Below are positions 10,203-19,297 of a stretch of 64,000 nucleotides of DNA, in pieces. Origin of the DNA: Alicyclobacillus pomorum DSM 14955 (GTDB lineage Bacteria > Bacillota > Bacilli > Alicyclobacillales > Alicyclobacillaceae). A model generated the notes under the pieces. The model did not search any database. It was not told the origin of the DNA and saw nothing but the letters and a program-made list of their open reading frames with translations. Each line of letters opens with the position of its first letter. The stretch's first letter is position 1. The translations under genes and the position numbers were made by a program. The stretch is from positions 1 through 64,000 of the forward strand of contig NZ_AXAR01000004.1 in the NCBI RefSeq assembly GCF_000472905.1. The letters are read 5' to 3'.

Positions 10203-11447
10203 TTACGACATGGCTGAAAACCTCTTCAAAACGATGACTGCATTGTGCCCACCAAAGCCGAACGAGTTGGATATCGCAATCTCCACGTCCTGTTTGCGAG
10301 CCTGGTTCGGCACATAATCCAGGTCGCACTCTGGGTCCGGTGTCTCGTAGTTGATGGTCGGCGGCAAGATGCCTTCGCGCAGCGTCAGAACCGTCGCTAT
10401 CGCTTCCACAGCACCAGCGGCGCCCAGCATGTGCCCCGTCATCGACTTGATGGAACTGACAGCCAACTTGTACGCGTGATCTCCAAAAGTCTTCTTGATG
10501 GCGAGCGTCTCCAACTTGTCCCCCATATCCGTGGACGTCCCATGTGCGTTGATGTAACCCACATCTTCCGGCTGAATGCCAGCGTCACTCAGCGCGTCGC
10601 GCATCGCCTGGTACGCACCGCGCCCTTCCGGTTCCGGGGCTGTGATATGGTACGCGTCACCAGACATGCCGTAGCCGATGATCTCCGCGTAAATGTTGGC
10701 CCCTCGCGCCTCTGCATGCTCAAGGGATTCGAGGACGACCACCCCGGCGCCTTCAGCCATGACAAAGCCATCGCGATCCATGTCAAACGGCCGGCTCGCC
10801 CGCTGCGGATCATCGTTGCGGGTAGACAACGCCTTCGCGTTGCCGAATCCGGCCAAAGCCAAGTCGACAATCGCCGCCTCAGCGCCGCCAGCCAGCATCA
10901 CGTCCGCAGCGCCGCGTTGAATCATTTTGTACGCGTCGCCTATCGCATTGGTGCCCGTTGCACACGCGGAGATGGGCGAACTGTTCGGACCCCTCAAACC
11001 AAACATGATGGAAATTTGACCGGATGCCATGTTGGCAATCATGGTCGGTACGACAAACGGACTGACCCGCTTCGGGCCTCTGTCCAGCAACAACTTATAG
11101 TTGTCCAGTAACGTGTGGATACCGCCAATCCCGGACCCGATGTAGACACCGCAGCGTTCCGCGTTCTCATCTGTGATGTGAAGCGCTGCATCCTGCATAG
11201 CCTGTACGGAAGCCGCCACTGCAAACTGCGTGAAACGGTCGAATCGGCGTGCTTCCTTTTTATCCATGTACTGTTCCGGATTAAAATCCTTTACCTCTCC
11301 GGCAATCTGACAAGGATACTCCGAGACGTCCATGGATTCAATGCGCGATATACCAGACTGGCCAGCAATCAGGCGGTCCCAAAACGTGGAAACGTCATTG
11401 CCGATGGGTGACACAACACCCATTCCTGTAATAACCACTCGTTTCAC
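10203..11447 (-). CDS. fabF: beta-ketoacyl-ACP synthase II FabF
   Basis: FabF condenses malonyl-ACP with acyl-ACP in fatty-acid elongation. The 414-residue protein carries the Cys-His-His triad: C162 in SACATG, H302 in [11 protein letters not shown] and H339 in [12 protein letters not shown]. The start is GTG with GGGGGTGA upstream. It is the last gene of the fab operon. In B. subtilis fabF is elsewhere, so its place after acpP here follows the arrangement common in other Firmicutes. Confidence 0.97.
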   Translation of the reverse strand: MKRVVITGMGVVSPIGNDVSTFWDRLIAGQSGISRIESMDVSEYPCQIAGEVKDFNPEQYMDKKEARRFDRFTQFAVAASVQAMQDAALHITDENAERCGVYIGSGIGGIHTLLDNYKLLLDRGPKRVSPFVVPTMIANMASGQISIMFGLRGPNSSPISACATGTNAIGDAYKMIQRGAADVMLAGGAEAAIVDLALAGFGNAKALSTRNDDPQRASRPFDMDRDGFVMAEGAGVVVLESLEHAEARGANIYAEIIGYGMSGDAYHITAPEPEGRGAYQAMRDALSDAGIQPEDVGYINAHGTSTDMGDKLETLAIKKTFGDHAYKLAVSSIKSMTGHMLGAAGAVEAIATVLTLREGILPPTINYETPDPECDLDYVPNQARKQDVEIAISNSFGFGGHNAVIVLKRFSAMS

Positions 11448-11473
11448 GCCGTCACCCCCGCTACATAACAGAA

Positions 11474-11496
11474 AGCCCCGGCAACTGCGCGGGACT
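11474..11496 (-). terminator. weak hairpin between acpP and fabF
   Basis: On the minus strand AGTCCCG pairs with CGGGGCT (one G-U pair) around a 9-base loop and is followed by TTCTGTTATG. It may act as a partial terminator that keeps acpP mRNA more abundant than fabF mRNA. The stem is short and the T-run is poor. Confidence 0.35.
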
Positions 11497-11525
11497 CTGT
11501 TGCTTAGTGTGGAAGCTGGTACTGC

Positions 11526-11759
11526 TTACTGGTGTTGCTCGATATATGTAACCACATCTCCAACCGTACGAATCTTCTCGGCATCCTCGTCGGATATTTC
11601 GAGATCAAATTCGTCTTCCAGCTCCATAATCAACTCGACCACATCGAGGGAATCCGCTCCGAGGTCGTCTTTGAAGGTTGACTCCAACGTCACCTTCGAC
11701 TCTTCTACATCGAGCCGGTCTACGATAATGTTCTTTACACGATTGAACGTATCAGACAC
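11526..11759 (-). CDS. acpP: acyl carrier protein
   Basis: ACP carries growing acyl chains on a phosphopantetheine arm. The 77-residue acidic protein has the attachment serine S37 in [11 protein letters not shown]. The start is GTG with GGAGG seven bases upstream. It lies between fabG and fabF. About 140 bases without a gene separate it from fabG; no clear promoter was seen there. Confidence 0.97.
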   Translation of the reverse strand: MSDTFNRVKNIIVDRLDVEESKVTLESTFKDDLGADSLDVVELIMELEDEFDLEISDEDAEKIRTVGDVVTYIEQHQ

Positions 11760-11900
11760 GTTCCCACCTCCTCAATACACAGGCCAAGCCGCATCCGCAA
11801 CATCAGCCGGGTCGCTGGGCACAGACTTCAATCCCAGTCCACAGTGTCCCGCGGCAACAGGCGATGATGGCAAAACGGCAAGCCTCTGGACAAGAGTATA

Positions 11901-12638
11901 CTACATGACCATGCCGCCGTCGACATTCAAAACTTGGCCAGTGATGTAGGCCGCCTTATCCGATGCAAGAAAGTCGACAGCTTTTGCGACGTCTTCCGGC
12001 TTGCCGACGTGGCCCAGCGGAATCTGCTCTACCATTTTGGCCACTACATCGCTTTGCAATTCCGCCGTCATGTCTGTTTCGATAAATCCCGGCGCAACTG
12101 CGTTGACTGTAATGCCACGACCGGCCAATTCTCGTGCAGCCGTCTTCGTCAATCCAATCAGTCCGGCCTTCGCTGAGACGTAGTTGGCCTGGCCCGCATT
12201 GCCGACAATCCCCACCACCGATGCAATGTTGATGATTCGACCACGCCGCTGCTTCATCATCGGGCGCGCGGCGGATCGGATGAGGTGGAACGCCCCTTTG
12301 AGGTTGGTGTTCATCACAGCGTCCCAGTCTTCGTCCTTCATGCGCAAAATGAGCGTGTCTCGGGTGATGCCGGCGTTGTTCACGACCACGTCGAGGCGGC
12401 CAAACGCCGCTAGTGCCGATTCTACCAACCTGTCGGCATCTTCTGCCAGGCTGACGTCCGCTTGTTCAACAATGGCTCGGCCACCGGCCTGTTCGACGAG
12501 GCGCGCCGTCTCACGCGCGTCATCAACCCGCCCGACGTAGTTGACAACCACTTGGCCGCCGCCCTTACCGAGCTCGACTGCGATGGCCCGACCAATGCCG
12601 CGCGACGCACCCGTTATAATGGAAACTCGTCCTGTCAC
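11901..12638 (-). CDS. fabG: 3-oxoacyl-ACP reductase FabG
   Basis: FabG reduces 3-oxoacyl-ACP with NADPH. The 245-residue short-chain dehydrogenase has TGASRGIG (9-16), NNAG (87-90) and the catalytic S140, Y153, K157. The start is GTG with AAGGAGGG upstream. It lies 54 bases below fabD in the operon. Confidence 0.97.
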   Translation of the reverse strand: MTGRVSIITGASRGIGRAIAVELGKGGGQVVVNYVGRVDDARETARLVEQAGGRAIVEQADVSLAEDADRLVESALAAFGRLDVVVNNAGITRDTLILRMKDEDWDAVMNTNLKGAFHLIRSAARPMMKQRRGRIINIASVVGIVGNAGQANYVSAKAGLIGLTKTAARELAGRGITVNAVAPGFIETDMTAELQSDVVAKMVEQIPLGHVGKPEDVAKAVDFLASDKAAYITGQVLNVDGGMVM

Positions 12639-12692
12639 GGTCTTCCCTCCTTGCAGACTCTTCGTATGATGTGTTCAACTGATCCGTGAAGC

Positions 12693-13631
12693 TTATCCGT
12701 GAAGCGCCTGCAAGGTTTCTTGCAGCGAAGCATCATTTTCTACGTGCAAGGTTGGAATTCCTTTCGCAATCTTCCGAATCAGCCCGGACAGCACGGTACC
12801 TGGGCCAAATTCGACGAACGTTTCCACGCCAAGCCCCAGCATGGTACGCACATCATCTTCCCAGCGAACGGAAGAGTAGAGCTGCGCTTCCAGCGCGCGG
12901 CGAATTTCGTCTGTTTGCGTGCGCGCCACCCCGTCCACGTTGGCTACCACCGGAATCGCACTCTCGTGAAACGCGGTCTCCGCCAACGCACGGGCGAGCT
13001 TTTCCGCTGCGGGTTTCATCAAACTGCAGTGGAACGGACCACTCACCTCGAGCGGAATCGCACGCTTCGCTCCTCGCTCTTTCGCCAGGGCGCCCGCACG
13101 CTCCACAGCCGCGCGCGTGCCTGAGATCACAATCTGGCCAGGACAATTCAAATTGGCCAATTCCACGACTTCCGAGCCATCCGACGCGTCTTCACACACC
13201 TGTTCCAGCGAACGAGCGTCCATACCGAGCACGGCTGACATGGCGCCGACCCCCGCGGGAACGGCCTCGTCCATCCACTTACCGCGCCAGTGAACCAACC
13301 GAACGGCGTCCGCAAAGTCCAACACACCAGCAGCCACCAGCGCCGTGTATTCGCCCAAGCTGTGCCCGGCCACGCAGACGGGTGTGACGGACGACTGCTC
13401 CGCAAACACGCGATACGCGGCGATGCTCACAGTGAGCAGTGCGGGCTGCGTGTGGTACGTCAACTTCAAGTCCGACTCCGGCCCGTCCAAGATGATGTGA
13501 CTCAGTGAAAAACCGAGGGCAGCATCCGCCTCCTCAAACGTGCGGCGGGCCACTTCGTATTTGTCTATTAAGTCTTTGCCCATCCCCACGTACTGGGCGC
13601 CTTGCCCCGGAAATACAAAAGCCGTTTTCAA
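12693..13631 (-). CDS. fabD: malonyl-CoA:ACP transacylase FabD
   Basis: FabD moves malonyl groups from CoA to ACP. The 312-residue protein has the nucleophile S91 in GHSLGE and H201 in GPFHCSLM. The start is TTG at 13631, chosen because TAGGAGG lies directly upstream and the protein then begins with the canonical KTAFVFPGQGAQ; the frame runs 15 codons further without a ribosome site. Confidence 0.97.
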   Translation of the reverse strand: MKTAFVFPGQGAQYVGMGKDLIDKYEVARRTFEEADAALGFSLSHIILDGPESDLKLTYHTQPALLTVSIAAYRVFAEQSSVTPVCVAGHSLGEYTALVAAGVLDFADAVRLVHWRGKWMDEAVPAGVGAMSAVLGMDARSLEQVCEDASDGSEVVELANLNCPGQIVISGTRAAVERAGALAKERGAKRAIPLEVSGPFHCSLMKPAAEKLARALAETAFHESAIPVVANVDGVARTQTDEIRRALEAQLYSSVRWEDDVRTMLGLGVETFVEFGPGTVLSGLIRKIAKGIPTLHVENDASLQETLQALHG

Positions 13632-13677
13632 CGCAATTCCTCCTACCTGTGTACACCCGGTTTGTCGGACTTCCACT

Positions 13678-14667
13678 TTACAGACGGACGACAGTGGAGC
13701 CCCACGTCAGGCCGCCGCCAAAGCCGACCATAACCACCAGGTCTCCTGGCTTTGCACGCCCTTCACGCACCGCTTCATCCAGCGCAATCGGAATCGAAGA
13801 AGCCGATGTGTTTCCGTATTTGTGTACGGTCACCACCACTTTCTCCTCCTCGAGACCGAAGCGCTTGCGCGCGGCATCGATGATCCGGATGTTCGCCTGA
13901 TGCGGAACGAGCAGATCGATGTCTTCCCGGGTGAAGCCTGCTTCTTGCAGTACCTTTTCTGTAGAACTCGCCATGGCTTTCACGGCGAATTTGAACGTCT
14001 CCCGCCCTTCCATGTGAAGGAAGTGCAGTCTTTTTGCAACAGACTCCTCAGATGCAGGAATGCGGGATCCGCCCGCAGGTTGGTACAGATACTTCGCTCC
14101 ACTGCCGTCAGAACCCAGGTCAAACGAATAGAAGCCGCGGTCCCCTTCCACTGGACCCAGCACCACGGCTCCCGCACCGTCGCCAAACAGGACGCACGTA
14201 CTGCGGTCGGTGTAGTCTGTAATCCTAGACAACAGGTCTCCTGCCATCACCACCGCGTACTTAATTCGTCCCGACTCTATCAGTCCGATGGCGTTGGCGA
14301 GCGCGTACAAGAAGCCTGTGCAGGCCGCGGACAGATCAAACGCCCCCGCCTTTTTGGCTCCGATGCGGTCCTGGACAATGCACGCTGTGGCTGGGAACAT
14401 CATGTCCGGAGTCACGGTCGCGCAGATGATGAGGTCGACGTCTTCCGCCGCAACCCCTGCGCTTGCCAGCGCCCGTTCAGCGGCCACGGTCGCATAGTCC
14501 GACGTGGCTTCCCCTGGTTCTGCAATGCGCCGCTCGCGCATCCCTGTTCTGGTTACAATCCATTCGTCACTCGTGTCCACCATTTTTTCAAGATCAGCGT
14601 TGCTCAACACCCGTTTGGGCAGGGCCGATCCCGTTCCGAGGATGCCTGCGCGAATTCGATCTGCCAT
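13678..14667 (-). CDS. fabH: beta-ketoacyl-ACP synthase III FabH
   Basis: FabH starts fatty-acid synthesis by condensing an acyl-CoA primer with malonyl-ACP. The 329-residue protein has C116 (DLSAACTGF), H256 (PHQAN) and N286 (KYGNTS). The start is ATG at 14667 behind GGGAGG; a 61-codon upstream extension of the frame is antisense-like sequence over plsX. If the host is an Alicyclobacillus, this enzyme would accept the cyclic primers of omega-alicyclic fatty acids, but the sequence alone does not show that. Confidence 0.97.
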   Translation of the reverse strand: MADRIRAGILGTGSALPKRVLSNADLEKMVDTSDEWIVTRTGMRERRIAEPGEATSDYATVAAERALASAGVAAEDVDLIICATVTPDMMFPATACIVQDRIGAKKAGAFDLSAACTGFLYALANAIGLIESGRIKYAVVMAGDLLSRITDYTDRSTCVLFGDGAGAVVLGPVEGDRGFYSFDLGSDGSGAKYLYQPAGGSRIPASEESVAKRLHFLHMEGRETFKFAVKAMASSTEKVLQEAGFTREDIDLLVPHQANIRIIDAARKRFGLEEEKVVVTVHKYGNTSASSIPIALDEAVREGRAKPGDLVVMVGFGGGLTWGSTVVRL

Positions 14668-14683
14668 TTTATCGTTCCTCCCT

Positions 14684-15682
14684 TTACTGGCCGCGAACTT
14701 GGTCCATGTCCAAGGTACTGTCGATGTGGTGTAGGACGTCGTTTTCCACAAACCGCGCCGCTTGAGTACAGGTGACGTACCAAGCACGTGCGTTACTACT
14801 GCCATGCGCTTTAAAACATCCGCCGGCCACCCCAAGAAACGGTGCTCCACCGTACTCGGCGTAGTCGAATCGACGTCGAAACGACTTCAACGAAGGCGCG
14901 AGCCCAGCGGCCATCAACTTGGTCCACCAGTTTTGCAGGAACGCTTCCTTGAGTGCTCCGAAAACGCCCGCGCCGACACCTTCCACCAGCTTGAGCACGA
15001 CGTTGCCCACGAAGCCGTCACAAACGACCACATCGACAACGCCGTTCATCAATTCGCGCGCCTCGACGTTCCCCGTAAAGTTCAAATCGGCCGTTTTCAG
15101 CAACGAGTACGTTTCTTTGACGACGGCATTGCCTTTTCCTTCTTCCGAACCGACGTTTAACAAACCAATCCGCGGCTTGTCGATGCCGAGGACGTACTTG
15201 GAGTAGGCGTTGCCCATGGCCGCAAATTGAAGCAGGTGCTTGCTGTCTGCATCCATCGTCGCACCTGCGTCCAGCAGCATCACGCCTTTTCCGTCAAACG
15301 TAGGCAACACCGGAGCCAGAGCAGGTCGGTCAATCCCTTGTAGTCGCCCGACAACCAACAGTCCGCTCGCCACCAGCGCTCCGGTATTACCTGCGGAAAT
15401 CATGGCATCTGCCTTTCCATCTTTGACCATCTGCGCCGCCATCACCAGGGACGAATTCGGCTTGCGCCGCACAGCGCGTACCGGTTCATCGCCGGCCTCT
15501 ACCACCGATTCGGTGTGAATCACTTCTATATTGGATGGCAAGTGACCGACCTGGCGAATGCGTGACTCGTCTCCAATCAGCAATAGTTCCACGTCTGGAC
15601 GTTGTCTTGCGAACTCGATGGCACCACTGACGGGAGCCTCAGGTGCGTAGTCACCGCCCATGGCGTCAACGACGATTTTCAT
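14684..15682 (-). CDS. plsX: phosphate acyltransferase PlsX
   Basis: PlsX converts acyl-ACP to acyl-phosphate, the donor for PlsY in phospholipid synthesis. The 332-residue protein begins KIVVDAMGGDYAP, contains the SAGNTGALV motif and ends with a segment rich in conserved glycines (YGGAPFLGVAGGCFKAHGSS). The ATG start has GGAG seven bases upstream, within the end of fapR, with a 17-base overlap between the two genes. Confidence 0.97.
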   Translation of the reverse strand: MKIVVDAMGGDYAPEAPVSGAIEFARQRPDVELLLIGDESRIRQVGHLPSNIEVIHTESVVEAGDEPVRAVRRKPNSSLVMAAQMVKDGKADAMISAGNTGALVASGLLVVGRLQGIDRPALAPVLPTFDGKGVMLLDAGATMDADSKHLLQFAAMGNAYSKYVLGIDKPRIGLLNVGSEEGKGNAVVKETYSLLKTADLNFTGNVEARELMNGVVDVVVCDGFVGNVVLKLVEGVGAGVFGALKEAFLQNWWTKLMAAGLAPSLKSFRRRFDYAEYGGAPFLGVAGGCFKAHGSSNARAWYVTCTQAARFVENDVLHHIDSTLDMDQVRGQ

Positions 15683-16268
15683 CCTTCCACTCCTTCGACG
15701 AAAACTCATATACTCCCGACGGCTCGGTGACAACCCAAATCACGCCGTCGAGAACTTTCCCGGCTTCGGACGTGGTCTCCACCCGACACTTGGCGACAGG
15801 CCCTCTCACTGCCACCACATCCACGCGGGACCTCAGCGTCTCTCCAAGGTAAGCTACTCGATAAAAACGCAGTTCGGTTTTCGCCGTCACTGCCACATCG
15901 GCGTCCATCACGGCGGTCGCGAGGGAGTTCACTTGGGCAAACAAGTGATGTCCGCGAACAATTTTGGTTCTCGAAAATACGTGTGCAGCCGTCGCTTTGA
16001 ACTCCGACACGGCGTAGCGATTCAACTTCAATTCCACGATGTCACCGACCACTTCATTCTGCTCGAGGGCGCGAATGGCATCGTGGTGTTTCGTGGCAAC
16101 CTGTCGGATGCGCTCCCTTGCCTCCGGGATGTTCAGCGCTGTTCGGTCCAGGCGAATCGTCGCCACGCTGACGCCGAAACGCTCCGCTAACTGGTCGTCC
16201 GTGGCAAAGGGATTCTCCTGAACGTACAGTTTGAGAGCTTTCCTTCGTTCAAACTTATTCAGCGCCAT
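15666..16268 (-). CDS. fapR: transcription factor FapR, fatty-acid and phospholipid regulator
   Basis: FapR represses fatty-acid and phospholipid genes and is released by malonyl-CoA. The 200-residue protein has an N-terminal DeoR-like helix-turn-helix (TDDQLAERFGVSVATIRLDR, 23-42) and a C-terminal hotdog domain containing the ligand pocket. It leads the plsX-fab operon. The start ATG has GAGGG immediately adjacent, an unusually tight spacing, so translation may be weak or start elsewhere. A FapR-box-like site lies upstream. Confidence 0.95.
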   Translation of the reverse strand: MALNKFERRKALKLYVQENPFATDDQLAERFGVSVATIRLDRTALNIPEARERIRQVATKHHDAIRALEQNEVVGDIVELKLNRYAVSEFKATAAHVFSRTKIVRGHHLFAQVNSLATAVMDADVAVTAKTELRFYRVAYLGETLRSRVDVVAVRGPVAKCRVETTSEAGKVLDGVIWVVTEPSGVYEFSSKEWKDENRR

Positions 16269-16297
16269 CCCTCTTTTCGTGCAGTTATAACCAGATA

Positions 16298-16314
16298 ATA
16301 TGACCTGCTACTAA
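16298..16314 (-). promoter_or_regulatory. FapR-box-like site
   Basis: On the minus strand the sequence TTAGTAGCAGGTCATAT matches about 11 of 17 positions of the FapR operator as I recall it, with the left half nearly perfect. It covers the predicted transcription start of the fapR promoter, which would give autoregulation as in B. subtilis. Confidence 0.5.
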
Positions 16315-16344
16315 ATTGTATGTGAAAATCACGTCGGTCTGCAA
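16315..16344 (-). promoter_or_regulatory. promoter of the fapR-plsX-fab operon
   Basis: On the minus strand TTGCAG (16344-16339) and TACAAT (16320-16315) are separated by 18 bases. The FapR-box-like sequence begins directly after the -10 element. Confidence 0.55.
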
Positions 16345-16442
16345 GCAAAACTTGACCACGTCGCGCCCACCCTTGTCAGTCTAAACATTCACTCTATGTA
16401 CTTCATGCTCCCCGTGCGTGACCGTTCCGGTCTGGAGCCCAA

Positions 16443-16475
16443 GAAAAAAAAGCCGGTATCCACGACCGGCTTTTA
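16443..16475 (-). terminator. terminator after rpmF
   Basis: On the minus strand AAGCCGGT pairs with ACCGGCTT around a 7-base loop and is followed by a run of six T. It ends the yceD-rpmF transcript, which separates it from the fapR operon. Confidence 0.9.
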
Positions 16476-16481
16476 CGTTCC

Positions 16482-16658
16482 TTACTTCACATTCAATACC
16501 TGACGTCCCTTGTAAGAACCACAGTTCTTGCAAGCATGATGAGCCAACTTGTATTCGCCGCACTGCGGGCATTGAACCATGCCCGGCAACTCCAACTTGA
16601 AGTGCGTCCGACGCAAGCGTTTGCGGGTTTTAGACGTTCTATGTTGCGGTACTGCCAC
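16482..16658 (-). CDS. rpmF: 50S ribosomal protein L32, zinc-binding form
   Basis: The 58-residue L32 begins [19 protein letters not shown] and contains two Cys pairs (CPQC and CKNC) that would bind zinc. The GTG at 16658 is chosen over a GTG three codons earlier because AAAGGGGG ends eight bases before it. It follows the YceD-type gene, the conserved pair in most bacteria. Confidence 0.96.
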   Translation of the reverse strand: MAVPQHRTSKTRKRLRRTHFKLELPGMVQCPQCGEYKLAHHACKNCGSYKGRQVLNVK

Positions 16659-16694
16659 TGACGACACCCCCTTTACAGACTGCCGGTTAACATC

Positions 16695-17201
16695 TTACTG
16701 TGATTCGTCCGATGAAAGCAAGTCCTGTAACGCCGCGAGCCGCGGATCTACCCGCCGCGTGTTGCACGCACACTGTTGGCGGTTCCGATTGCAGCCGCAA
16801 ACCGGGCACAAGCCTTTGCAATCTTCGGCACAGACCGGACAATACTCTAACGCCAAAATGATGGTTTCTTCGATGTACGGATCCAGTACAATTTCGTCGT
16901 CAGCGACGAGATGAATGTCCTCGCTTTCCTTCGACTCCAGATTCGTAAACGACTCATCAAAGGGGACGTCGAGCGTTTCTGAAGCATCTTCCAGACAGCG
17001 AGAACATTGATACGTGACCGTGGCGCGGAGTGCCCCATGTACGCGACATTGGTGCTCAGACCCTGCCGCATGGACCGCTACCTCTACTGGACTGATGTCG
17101 CGAACCTGTTTGTTTTCCTCTGCCAAGCGAGGCAGGTACACCGAGTCGTGCACATCTAGACCCGTGCCGGCCTTTTGAACACTCCGGAAGCTAATATTCA
17201 T
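16695..17201 (-). CDS. YceD/DUF177 family protein
   Basis: YceD-family proteins are encoded next to rpmF in most bacteria and have been linked to 23S rRNA accumulation; the exact activity is not settled. The 168-residue protein has the internal motif YQCSRCLE and a cysteine-rich tail with CPVC, CKGLCPVCGCNRN and CAC, which suggests metal binding. The start MNISFRSV has AGGGTGG upstream. A near-consensus promoter lies 29 bases above. Confidence 0.92.
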   Translation of the reverse strand: MNISFRSVQKAGTGLDVHDSVYLPRLAEENKQVRDISPVEVAVHAAGSEHQCRVHGALRATVTYQCSRCLEDASETLDVPFDESFTNLESKESEDIHLVADDEIVLDPYIEETIILALEYCPVCAEDCKGLCPVCGCNRNRQQCACNTRRVDPRLAALQDLLSSDESQ

Positions 17202-17229
17202 GAATACCACCCTATCGGCAACAAAGTTG

Positions 17230-17259
17230 AGTATACCTTCTATCGTCCAATGGTGTCAA
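17230..17259 (-). promoter_or_regulatory. sigma-A promoter of yceD-rpmF
   Basis: On the minus strand TTGACA (17259-17254) and TATACT (17235-17230) are separated by 18 bases. This is one of the closest consensus matches in the window. Confidence 0.75.
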
Positions 17260-17289
17260 TGAAAATGACTTGGCATCTCGCGCGATGCC

Positions 17290-18078
17290 CTACACCGGTT
17301 CAGACTCGCATTGCTGAGCCGCAGCCAAGATGTCATCCATCACCGCGATGGCCGCTTTGTACCCAGCGGTGATGGCTTCCTGCGCTCGATTGAACTGGGA
17401 CGTTCCAATGTCTGACACGTCCGGTTCAATGCGCACGTCCGCCCCCTGGATCCGAGGTTCAACCAATTGATGTTGCATCAGATCAATGGATTGCATAATC
17501 ACGTCCATGATGGTTTCAGGCACGGTGGCTCTTTGCGCCGCCGCGACATCCACTGCAATCACGATATCTGCACCTAGACTGCGACAGGCTTGAACAGGAA
17601 CCCGTTCCAACACACCGCCGTCCACAAACACCCCCTGGTCGGTGACGTACGGAACGAAGACTCCCGGAATCGAGATGCTCGCGCGAACGGCATCCGCGAT
17701 GTTCCCGGACGTCAGTAGAACCGCCCGACGCTGTGTCAGTTCTGTGGTCACAACGCCAAACTTGACCGGTAATTCGTGAAACTGCAGCCGACGCGTCAAA
17801 AGCGCTACCATCTGGTGGATCTTTTCACCGGAAATGAGCCCGATTTTTGGCACCGTCAGATCTAGCCAATGGCGCCAACTGAGGGAACAGGCCAGTCGCT
17901 CCATGAAGCGCGGTTGCATCCCCGTCACGTAGAATGCCCCAATCAAACTTCCCATGCTCGACCCCGTAATCACCTTTGGGCGCACCCCGTATTCATCCAG
18001 AGCTTTCAGCACGCCAACGTGCGCAAATCCCTTTGCAGCTCCAGACCCCAGGGCCAAACCCAGTGTTTTCCCGGCCAT
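17290..18078 (-). CDS. patatin-like phospholipase (RssA/YlbK type)
   Basis: The 262-residue protein is a cytoplasmic patatin-fold serine hydrolase. It has the glycine-rich oxyanion loop GSGAAKGFAH (11-20), the nucleophile S41 in GSSMG, and the catalytic D153 in VFVDGG. It resembles B. subtilis YlbK, which sits near coaD and rsmD as here. The substrate is not known. The start is ATG 18078 behind CGAGGTGAT; the 27-codon extension upstream lacks a ribosome site. Confidence 0.9.
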   Translation of the reverse strand: MAGKTLGLALGSGAAKGFAHVGVLKALDEYGVRPKVITGSSMGSLIGAFYVTGMQPRFMERLACSLSWRHWLDLTVPKIGLISGEKIHQMVALLTRRLQFHELPVKFGVVTTELTQRRAVLLTSGNIADAVRASISIPGVFVPYVTDQGVFVDGGVLERVPVQACRSLGADIVIAVDVAAAQRATVPETIMDVIMQSIDLMQHQLVEPRIQGADVRIEPDVSDIGTSQFNRAQEAITAGYKAAIAVMDDILAAAQQCESEPV

Positions 18079-18192
18079 GCGTTCATCACCTCGTTCCAGT
18101 GATGCGACTTGCCACACGCCTGCTTCGTCGGATGCAGCACGTCCGCTGTCATGCTCCATTGGTCAAATGCGACGGTGCCGCGATACAGGTGG

Positions 18193-18678
18193 TTACTCAG
18201 GTTTTTGATACTTCTGCCGCAACGCCTTGGCAATCACCGTTGGCACGTATGGCTCGACATTCCCGCCGTACGATGCGACTTGTTTCACCAGAGACGAACT
18301 CACATACGACAGACCTGGATGGGTCGGCAGGAACACCGTAATTGCAGATGGCTCCAGACTTCGATTCATGTGCGCCAACTTCACCTCATTTTCATAGTCA
18401 GCTGGCTCACGCAGCCCTCGTACAATCACACGGGCACCCACTTTCCGAACGTAGTCCACCAACAACCCTTCAAAGTGGTCTACGGTTACATTCTGTATAT
18501 GATGAGTGGCTGCAGCAATCAAGGACAGCCGCTCATCTGTTGAAAAAAGCGGGCGTTTGTCAGGATTCACTAAAATCGCCACAACCACCTTGTCGAACAG
18601 TTTCGCCGCTGTTTCGACGACTTCCAAGTGGCCGTTGGTAAATGGATCAAAACTTCCAGGATACACTGCAAGTTTCAC
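18193..18678 (-). CDS. coaD: phosphopantetheine adenylyltransferase CoaD
   Basis: CoaD adenylates 4'-phosphopantetheine in CoA synthesis. The 161-residue protein has the nucleotidyltransferase motif GSFDPFTNGH (8-17) and YVSSSLVKQVA. The GTG start overlaps the rsmD stop by 4 bases (GTGA) and has GGGGGA upstream. The rsmD-coaD pair is the standard order in Firmicutes. Confidence 0.97.
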   Translation of the reverse strand: MKLAVYPGSFDPFTNGHLEVVETAAKLFDKVVVAILVNPDKRPLFSTDERLSLIAAATHHIQNVTVDHFEGLLVDYVRKVGARVIVRGLREPADYENEVKLAHMNRSLEPSAITVFLPTHPGLSYVSSSLVKQVASYGGNVEPYVPTVIAKALRQKYQKPE

Positions 18679-19250
18679 AAATCATCCCCCATGTCTACAC
18701 CGCCGTAGCTGCGGTACATCGTGACAGCAATGTCTCCGTATACTTTGCTCTTCGCCACTTCTAAATCCCCCACCTGACTCGGCAGGAGCACGTCCTTCGG
18801 GTGTTCACATACCACCCCAAACCGTGGATGTACAGAACACCGAGAAATCGAAGTCAGCACGGGAACCCACAGGTTCTTGCTGTACGGAGGATCCACAAAC
18901 ACCCAACCGACATCCAGGCCCGCGGCACAAATCTTGTTCCATGCGTCTTCCCAGTCGGCGCGGTACACCTTTGCACGATGCCCAGCTTTACAACGGGTGA
19001 GATTTTCCCTCAGCGCCGCCAGACTTGCTGGGTGAATGTCCGCAAAGATGGCTGACTCAGCACCGCGGCTCAACGCTTCGATGCCGAGTGCACCAGACCC
19101 GGCGAAGAGATCCACCGCGACCCCTCCAGTCCAGTTCCAGCCTAGCAAATTGAACATGGACTCCTTCACTCTGTCCGTGGTCGGCCTCGCCACCTGCCCC
19201 TTCGGCGCAACCAACGTCAACCCTTTCCACTCTCCAGAAATCACGCGCAT
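18675..19250 (-). CDS. rsmD: 16S rRNA (guanine966-N2)-methyltransferase RsmD
   Basis: RsmD methylates G966 of 16S rRNA. The 191-residue protein starts MRVISGEWKG, has the SAM-binding DLFAGSGALGIE (47-58) and the catalytic DPPY (120-123). The ATG start has GGAGTGAT upstream. It is the first gene of a minus-strand group running through coaD and the patatin gene. Confidence 0.96.
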   Translation of the reverse strand: MRVISGEWKGLTLVAPKGQVARPTTDRVKESMFNLLGWNWTGGVAVDLFAGSGALGIEALSRGAESAIFADIHPASLAALRENLTRCKAGHRAKVYRADWEDAWNKICAAGLDVGWVFVDPPYSKNLWVPVLTSISRCSVHPRFGVVCEHPKDVLLPSQVGDLEVAKSKVYGDIAVTMYRSYGGVDMGDDL

Positions 19251-19297
19251 CGCTCTGCATCACTCCATACCAAACACCCACACAAATGTTCCGCTTC

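Noticed and set aside
13540-14775. A 411-codon open frame on the plus strand opposite fabD/fabH
   Set aside because: It has no ribosome site and no recognisable domain; the minus-strand genes fully explain the coding signal.
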